DNA from: Glebionis coronaria
Lineage: Eukaryota; Streptophyta; Magnoliopsida; Asterales; Asteraceae
Length of the DNA stretch: 64,000 bases
Assembly (NCBI GenBank): GCA_025667525.1
Contig: CM046877.1
Coordinates: 28,548,737 to 28,612,736 of the forward strand
Direction: 5' to 3'
The notes beneath the pieces are model-generated. The model worked only from the letters and a program-made list of their open reading frames with translations, did not search any database and was not told the origin of the DNA. The position numbers were made by a program, and so were the translations under genes. Positions 58,781 to 64,000 of the stretch are shown here, in pieces (position 1 is the stretch's first letter; each line of letters starts with the position of its first letter).

Positions 58781-61199
58781 CAAATTAATATACAGCTTAA
58801 TATTCAAATTTATGAATCTAAATGGCTAGAAAGAAATTGATACTTTACGAGTAAATAGTCCAACTACCAAATCTCAATCTACAAATAGTGAAGATTACGC
58901 ATAAACTAGAACTGAATAATTCAAAATTGAACATCATTTAGCATTGAAGTAACAAGTCATAGTTGATTTGAACGAGTCAAATAAAACATTCAAGTACTCA
59001 AATGCTATAAGCTAAGGAGGAGGGCGGGAATCAGAAAACTTGTTTAAGACCAAGTTAATGGCATTCATTTTTTCTTGCCATTCTCTCTCTCGAGCTTGTT
59101 CACGAGCCTCCGCCTCTAATTCTCGTTGTCTCATGTGCTCTAGTACTTGACTCTCCACTTGGCGTTGTATCTCAATCTGCATCTCTCTTTGGGATTGTGC
59201 TCTTATTTCCGCGTTTTCCACTTGCAATCTTCTGACCGTCTCTTCTAAAGTTTGTATCTGCATTATTAGAAAACACGTCTCCATATTCACCAACAATGTT
59301 TTATTGGAAAGCAAGAAAAGATTGAAAAACTTTATGCAAACAATGTCACCACATTTAGCTTTATGCTATGCTTTGTTTCTTTCTTTTGTTTTAGCAGATA
59401 AGGGTCATGTACAAATGTACAATGGTCCTATTTAAGTAGGACTATACTTAAAGTTGTAACTTTGAAGAAGATTAGTGTTTGGAACTTCAATGATTGTGAA
59501 ATAATCTAAGCCTATCAATTCCGCTTGCCCCACCAGCTTTGGGTGTGCAAAATCAGAGCGGGCCGAATAAACGGATAACCAAACAAACCGATTATACCCA
59601 GTTCAGTTCTTAAGCTCTTAAAAAACTCAGTTCTTCGTTAGACTAATCAAGCTAATCCTTATGTCTCGAACATTGATTGACCTAGAGTTGTAGTCGCGAG
59701 AATCTCGTGTACCATAACTTGTGTATCTTTTACCTTACAAGTTGGTTTATAAATGTACCCGATACCATCCGCTTCTACCCAGCAAGAATTAGTTGTTGCT
59801 GATTATTGATACGGAAATTGGCTAAACATAATAACAAGTGCTATTTCTAAAATGACCAAAAGTTGAAATATAATTAGAGAACTAGGTTGAGTTGGGGGCT
59901 ATGGCGCCGCCATGTCAGCTTTTACCCTGTAACATTCTTAGCTATAACACTAAACCGAAAAAACATCCTCCCCAATAACATTCCTATAACACACAACCAG
60001 AAACTCAAATTGACACCATTTTTACATAAAGTTTTCTAAAGTTCTGACCGACCCATATTCACCTAAACCAGTATAGTTAGTGAAGTACTAAGTTGATCAA
60101 TAACACCAACAATGGGGTCGATATATTATCATAAGCCAGTAATAGTTATGCTGGTGTTACAGTTTACATATGCAGGAGTATCATTATTAGCGTGATAAAA
60201 CAACAGTTTTCCTGGTTCTGAAGGTTGACCCACGATATACAAAACAAACACAGCCTATCTCTATGCAATATGCTACGGAAATTACTTTTAAATAAAGTGT
60301 AGGCAAACAAACCTGTTCGTTAGATGTGGAACTCGAACTAGATGTTGCTGATGTACGGGTCACCATGAGCCTCGGATCCCCTCTTGTACCCATCCCGACT
60401 AACTTACCCTTCTTCTTTCCCCCGGTAGCATCTTCCCATAAATCAAAGTCGTTAGGGTTAGGTGGATGGTCACTAGCATCTAATCCATGTTTCTCCACCA
60501 AAGCAGCCTTAACGGCATCCTGTGATTAATGTAAAATTCTAAATAAATAATATTCATTGATTAACTATGTCGCTGAATACACATGAAATAAAAAAGAATT
60601 ACCGCCACTCTTTTTGATCTAGCTGTAATGTACTCCCCTCGTGTTGCGCCACCTGATGCTTCATCCGTTTCGCTCCTTGACGCCTCACTTGACACATGTG
60701 CGCTTGTATGACAGTGATGGTAAGCTTCTAATAAGCTAACTGGCCGCTTTTTTTGTTTTTCCTTTTAAAATAAATTATTAGTTAGTATACTAATTTATAA
60801 AACTTAAAAAGTATATTAACTAATACTATATATTTACCATTTTGTATTTATGTTGAAGAAGTGTGATGGATCCCGTGGTATGTTTTGACATCTCACCATC
60901 TACTTCAGTTAATCTGTTTTGTCGAGCCAAATTTGAATTCTTTTTCCATCTGGTTTATTCCAAACCGTATCAATCATGGTATCCCAATGTTCTTGATCTA
61001 TCCAATATGGGGTATACGGTTTAAGCACAAAAAAGTCATCTCCAAGTGTGATGTTGTCCATTGCGGCCATCTCAGCAGCATGTGTTCGACATTGGCTCAA
61101 TATATCTGAATATCTGCTGGACATTACTCTTTCCCAAGCCTCATATACAGCTTTATTATCTGATGGATGCCACTGATATAGATCCTATATATAAAACAA

Positions 61200-61584
61200 C
61201 TGTTATTGAGGCTCGATTACTTGCACAAAAATGGCATAAGTATATAAAGGAATTGATTAAGGGCTAGTATGATATGGGTTATAACCAGACGCCAAGTATT
61301 CTCGAACGCAGACATTCTTCCTTTCCATAGCAACAATATTTTTAACGTATAGGTAATTCCCGAAAAGTTATTAAAACTGTAATCAAATATAGAATCTTCT
61401 CCATACATCAAATCTTTCAATATTTTTAAGCTACTTAATGCAAATTTTCCAATCCGCTCTGATAGATCAACTTTTTTTCTAATACTTCACGACTACTGAT
61501 TAGACCAAAACGCAGATAAGTCGTGTTAGAATGAATCATACACAACCTAAAATATCAGGCACAAAAATGAAGTAATTTTACAAG
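61200..61584 (-). other. Unassigned part of the CACTA gene region
   Basis: The Transposase_24 exon expected between 62176 and 61184 is not recognisable here. Minus-strand frames show coherent pieces such as 'SIFDYSFNNFSGITYTLK' (about 61390-61340) and 'FGLISSREVLEKKLIYQ' (about 61510-61460) without a family match. It may be another captured fragment or decayed transposase. Confidence 0.3.
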
Positions 61585-62141
61585 ATTCACAAGAGCTGAT
61601 GAAAGTGTGTTGAGGATGGTTGAAGAGCAAAAGGTAAATCTGCTGAAGAATAGGCAATGTAGTTTTAGAGGTGGAAATGCCGACTCCTTTAACCTATGAA
61701 TGGGTCATATTGAGTTATTTGTAGTTAATATATGGTCAACCATGCAAAACTTAGCAGTTTAGCATAAGAGCAAATGGGTCTAAACTCGAAATCTCTGATG
61801 TATTATACTACAGCTATACTATTTAGACAAATTTTGTTTCCCTGCTTTGCCCGTACTGATCTATTCACATCTGTGTATTATTATTCTCTTTTAGTCTCTT
61901 ATATTCAGTGATATTTCATAAACAGATGGAGAAGGAGGAAGCTTTGAAGAAAGTAGAAATGGAAAAGATGTTAGAGAGGCAGCTAGCTGCTAAGCGGAAA
62001 CTGGAAATGGAAATTGAAGAATTAAAAGGTAAAGTGCAAGTAATGAAACATCTTGGGGATCATGATGTTCGGGAGCATATAAAGAAGATGGGGGATGAAC
62101 TGAAAGCGAAAGAGGAAGAAATGGGTGACATAGAGGAAATA
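61585..62141 (+). pseudogene. Captured fragment of an FDM/IDN2-like RdDM gene (two exons and intron)
   Basis: On the plus strand, opposite to the CACTA genes: exon to 61633 ('RADESVLRMVEEQK') with donor AAG|GTAAAT, intron 61634-61925 ending AACAG, and exon 61926 to about 62141 ('KRKLEMEIEELKGKVQVMKH', then 'IKKMGDELKAKEEEMGDIEE'). This matches the coiled-coil region of plant FDM/IDN2 proteins (XS-coiled coil-XH family), which bind dsRNA in RNA-directed DNA methylation; XS and XH domains are absent. The right edge of similarity coincides with a 27-bp repeat at 62142. The intron is retained, so capture was of DNA, not mRNA. Confidence 0.65.
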
Positions 62142-62349
62142 GTAAATGTAATTACAAGGATAAGTTAAGAAATACCTGAAATTCATCAAACATGAGGTCC
62201 CTACTTTCTTGGTCAACGACTCTCCACGATGTCCAAGGACCATAAAACATTGTTTTAAAAATACGTATAATATCGCGGGTAACATGGCCTTCTGCAAAAC
62301 TACATGATTGAAACAATAATTCGTAAATGTAATTACAAGGATAAGTTAA
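62142..62349. repeat. 27-bp direct repeat bracketing a transposase exon
   Basis: GTAAATGTAATTACAAGGAT plus 7 bases is present at 62142-62168 and again, identical, at 62323-62349; the exon 62176-62299 lies between. The left copy abuts the captured FDM-like fragment. Confidence 0.85.
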
Positions 62350-62529
62350 AAATTTATGTATAAAAGAAACGAACAATAAAAATGGTTTTATTAAATACAT
62401 ACCCGCCAAAATAGAGTGTAATTATCGGCCTTTGTGATGGATGATTGGGTATTGACTGTGGCAAGTTTGAACCACGTACACGTTGTGATGTCTCTGTTCC
62501 ATTATCATTAGTATCACCGCATGTTTCAT

Positions 62530-63431
62530 ATTAATAGTCCGCATTCGGATTGCCTCTTCCAGATGTGCTACTACTACCACCAATGCCTATATTTCCCATT
62601 CTGCCCAATCCTCTTCCACCAATGCTACCATCATTGTTACCTCTTCCCTCTCTTATACTATAATCATCAGAATTGACGTCTTGATTACCGGATACATTTC
62701 TACTACCAACAGTTCCTATATTCCCGCCTATGACCTCTTCCCTCGCTTCTACTACCATCATCAAAATTTAGGTCTTGATTACCGGACACATTTCTACTAC
62801 CAACAACTCCTATATTCTCGGCTCTGCCCCTACCTCTTCCCTCGCTTCTACTACCATCATTAAAATTTAGGTCTTGATTACCGGATACATTTCTACTACC
62901 AACAGTTCCTATATTCCCGCCTATGCCCCTACCTCTTCCCTCGCTTCTACTACCAACAATTCTTATATTCCCGCCTCTACCACTACCTCTTCCATCGCTT
63001 CTACTACTATCATCATAATTAACATCATGATTACCGAATCTTGATACATTTCTACTATTAACAATCTCTATATTCCCGCCTCTGCCCCTTCCCCTTCTTC
63101 CGCTACCATCATCTACATTTTGATTACCGAATCTCGATACATTTCTACTATTAACAATCTCTATAGTCCCGCCTCTGCCCCTTCCCCCTATTCCGCTACC
63201 ATCATCATAATCTGCATCTTGATTACCGAATCTCAATACATTTCTACTACCAACAATCTCTATATTCCCGCCTATGCCCCTTCCCCCTCTTCCGCTACCA
63301 TCATCATAATCTGCATCTTGATTACTGAATCCGGACACATCACTGCTATCACCACCATTTCCTATATTTCCACTTCTGCCCCTACCTCTTCCCCGGCCCA
63401 TTCCCCTACCTCTGTTGTTATTTTTAGCCAT
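62530..63431. repeat. Minisatellite encoding the RGG-repeat domain
   Basis: About ten units of roughly 75-90 bp, minus-strand product alternating RGRGRGGNI(E/G) with SRNVSRFGNQD-type spacers; the unit number is by eye. Confidence 0.8.
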
Positions 63432-63618
63432 CTTTCCTGCATAACGTGTCCAATAAACAAATATTAGCAAAACGCATTCATACATATAAGCAAACATTAT
63501 ATTCCAATCAGTGGTAAGAAAAAAAATTAGTAACCATAGAAGAATAAATTGAGAGATCACATAAATTGACATCATATAAGTACACATCATATTCCAATCA
63601 GTGGTAAGAAACAATGTA

Positions 63619-64000
63619 CTAATCATTCATAGAATGATCAGACAAACTAAATTCACTATCTTCATCTGAATTATCATATGTATCTATAGACTCTTCTTCA
63701 TCCTCACTAACTTCCAAATTTTCATATGTATCTACAAACTCTTCTTCTTTCTCACTAACTTCCATATATGCATCGTCCATGTCTAAATCACCGATTTCTT
63801 CTATTTCTCCTTGAGTGACAAGAGAAACAACTTCAGCATTATTATTTGCATCTTCAGTATTTGAACATATTGGCATTTCGTTCTCTTGAAAGAAGTCTTC
63901 AGCATCCACATTACCGTCAACTACTTCAGTAGAGCATTGTGTTACTTCATATATGCTTCTCGGTGCCGCTTTAACAACAGCCCACCAATCTTTCAAATCC
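63619..64000 (-). CDS. CACTA TNPD-like transposase, C-terminal part (cut by window edge)
   Basis: An open minus-strand frame from the window edge to a stop at 63619. It begins near 'DWWAVVKAAPRSIYEV', as expected at the end of the DUF4216-type C-terminal region of TNPD transposases, then a long acidic tail with a repeat (EVSEKEEEFVDTYENL / EVSEDEEESIDTYDNS). Lying upstream of the TNPA-like gene on the same strand fits the En/Spm gene order. The catalytic Transposase_21 domain would be to the right of the window. Confidence 0.5.
   Translation of the reverse strand, partial: DLKDWWAVVKAAPRSIYEVTQCSTEVVDGNVDAEDFFQENEMPICSNTEDANNNAEVVSLVTQGEIEEIGDLDMDDAYMEVSEKEEEFVDTYENLEVSEDEEESIDTYDNSDEDSEFSLSDHSMND

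Larger units (their letters stand above)
59012..63431 (-). pseudogene. Transposase_24-type (TNPA-like) gene of the CACTA element, RGG-repeat N-terminus
   Basis: Minus-strand exons: RGG-rich exon from ATG 63431 (MAKNNNRGRGMGRGRGRG) to 62403; 62299-62176 ('RIFKTMFYGPWTSWRVV'); an uncertain part; 61184-60838 ('DLYQWHPSDNKAVYEAWERV', then after a shift 'NSNLARQNRLTEVDGEMS'); 60761-60603 ('KKRPVSLLEAYHHCHTSAH'); 60519-60313 ('KHGLDASDHPPNPNDFDLWE'); 59257-59012 (coiled coil, end SRPPP and stop). GPWxSW and the downstream N-R-x(6)-SK-H-x(2)-GS pattern mark the plant Ptta/En/Spm transposase family. Lesions: a frameshift near 62740, TAA near 62531, and a 1-nt deletion near 60940 (exon is 347 nt instead of 348). 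The 1,055-bp intron 59258-60312 holds nothing recognisable. Confidence 0.75.
58476..64000 (-). mobile_element. CACTA (En/Spm) DNA transposon, runs off the right edge
   Basis: Begins CACTACTAGAAAATAG, the standard plant CACTA terminus, followed by about 280 bp of reiterated subterminal CGTCGG/TGTCGG motifs in both orientations. Genes on the minus strand: a TNPD-like C-terminus at the right edge and a Transposase_24-type gene (59012-63431). This is the 3' end of the element; the other end and its 3-bp target duplication are outside the window. Confidence 0.85.

Noticed and set aside
62681..63467. Plus-strand ORFs over the RGG-repeat region
   Set aside because: They are antisense shadows of the minus-strand RGG repeats and have no start context or domain.

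Overview
This is nuclear DNA of a flowering plant: spliced GT-AG genes, several nested LTR retrotransposons, a CACTA transposon and AT-rich spacers. The retroelement open reading frames, especially the extra ORF of the large copia element and the Cys-rich gag-like ORF, resemble those I associate with Asteraceae (daisy family). That placement is inference from family resemblance, not a search.

Layout. (1) 1-6.0 kb: the last 15 exons (929 residues) of a VPS13-type lipid-transfer protein gene, plus strand. (2) 6.25-7.3 kb: a roughly 1.05 kb element with long inverted repeats that encloses an intact, intronless mitochondrial ATP synthase epsilon-subunit gene on the minus strand; then a Tourist-like MITE with a TTA duplication. 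(3) 8.18-8.85 kb and 38.3-38.6 kb: two small minus-strand genes of unknown function. One of them is cut by a 29.45 kb block, and its frame closes exactly when that block is removed.

(4) 8.85-38.3 kb is a three-element nest. The host is a non-autonomous Ty3-like element on the minus strand (LTRs 1,614 bp, duplication GGCAT, PBS resembling tRNA-Asp, a degenerate gag-like ORF, no pol). Its internal region holds a coding-empty element with 3.78 kb LTRs (LARD-like, 11666-21837, duplication TTCTC). Its 5' LTR holds a 12.2 kb Ty1/copia element of Sirevirus type (25647-37865, duplication ATTAG). Removing the insertions gives two LTRs of exactly 1,614 bp. The copia element has a broken gag-pol and a long third ORF that appears to be spliced and to have its own promoter.

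(5) 38.6-47.2 kb: copia debris, a probable LTR fragment, a palindrome-rich minisatellite, and remnants of a PPR-like and an F-box gene. (6) 47.2-53.25 kb: a very young copia element (LTRs identical except for one 11-bp deletion, duplication CTAAT) with a single-frame polyprotein broken by two stops. (7) 53.4-54.8 kb: an intact three-exon gene of unknown function, then a second F-box fragment. (8) 58.48 kb to the right edge: a CACTA (En/Spm) transposon on the minus strand with a Transposase_24-type gene (RGG-repeat N-terminus, frameshifted) and a TNPD-like C-terminus. It carries a captured fragment, with intron, of a gene related to FDM/IDN2 RNA-directed DNA methylation factors.

The only clearly cellular genes are VPS13, the ATP synthase epsilon copy and the 53.4 kb gene. 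The rest is transposon-driven: nested insertion, gene capture and gene disruption.
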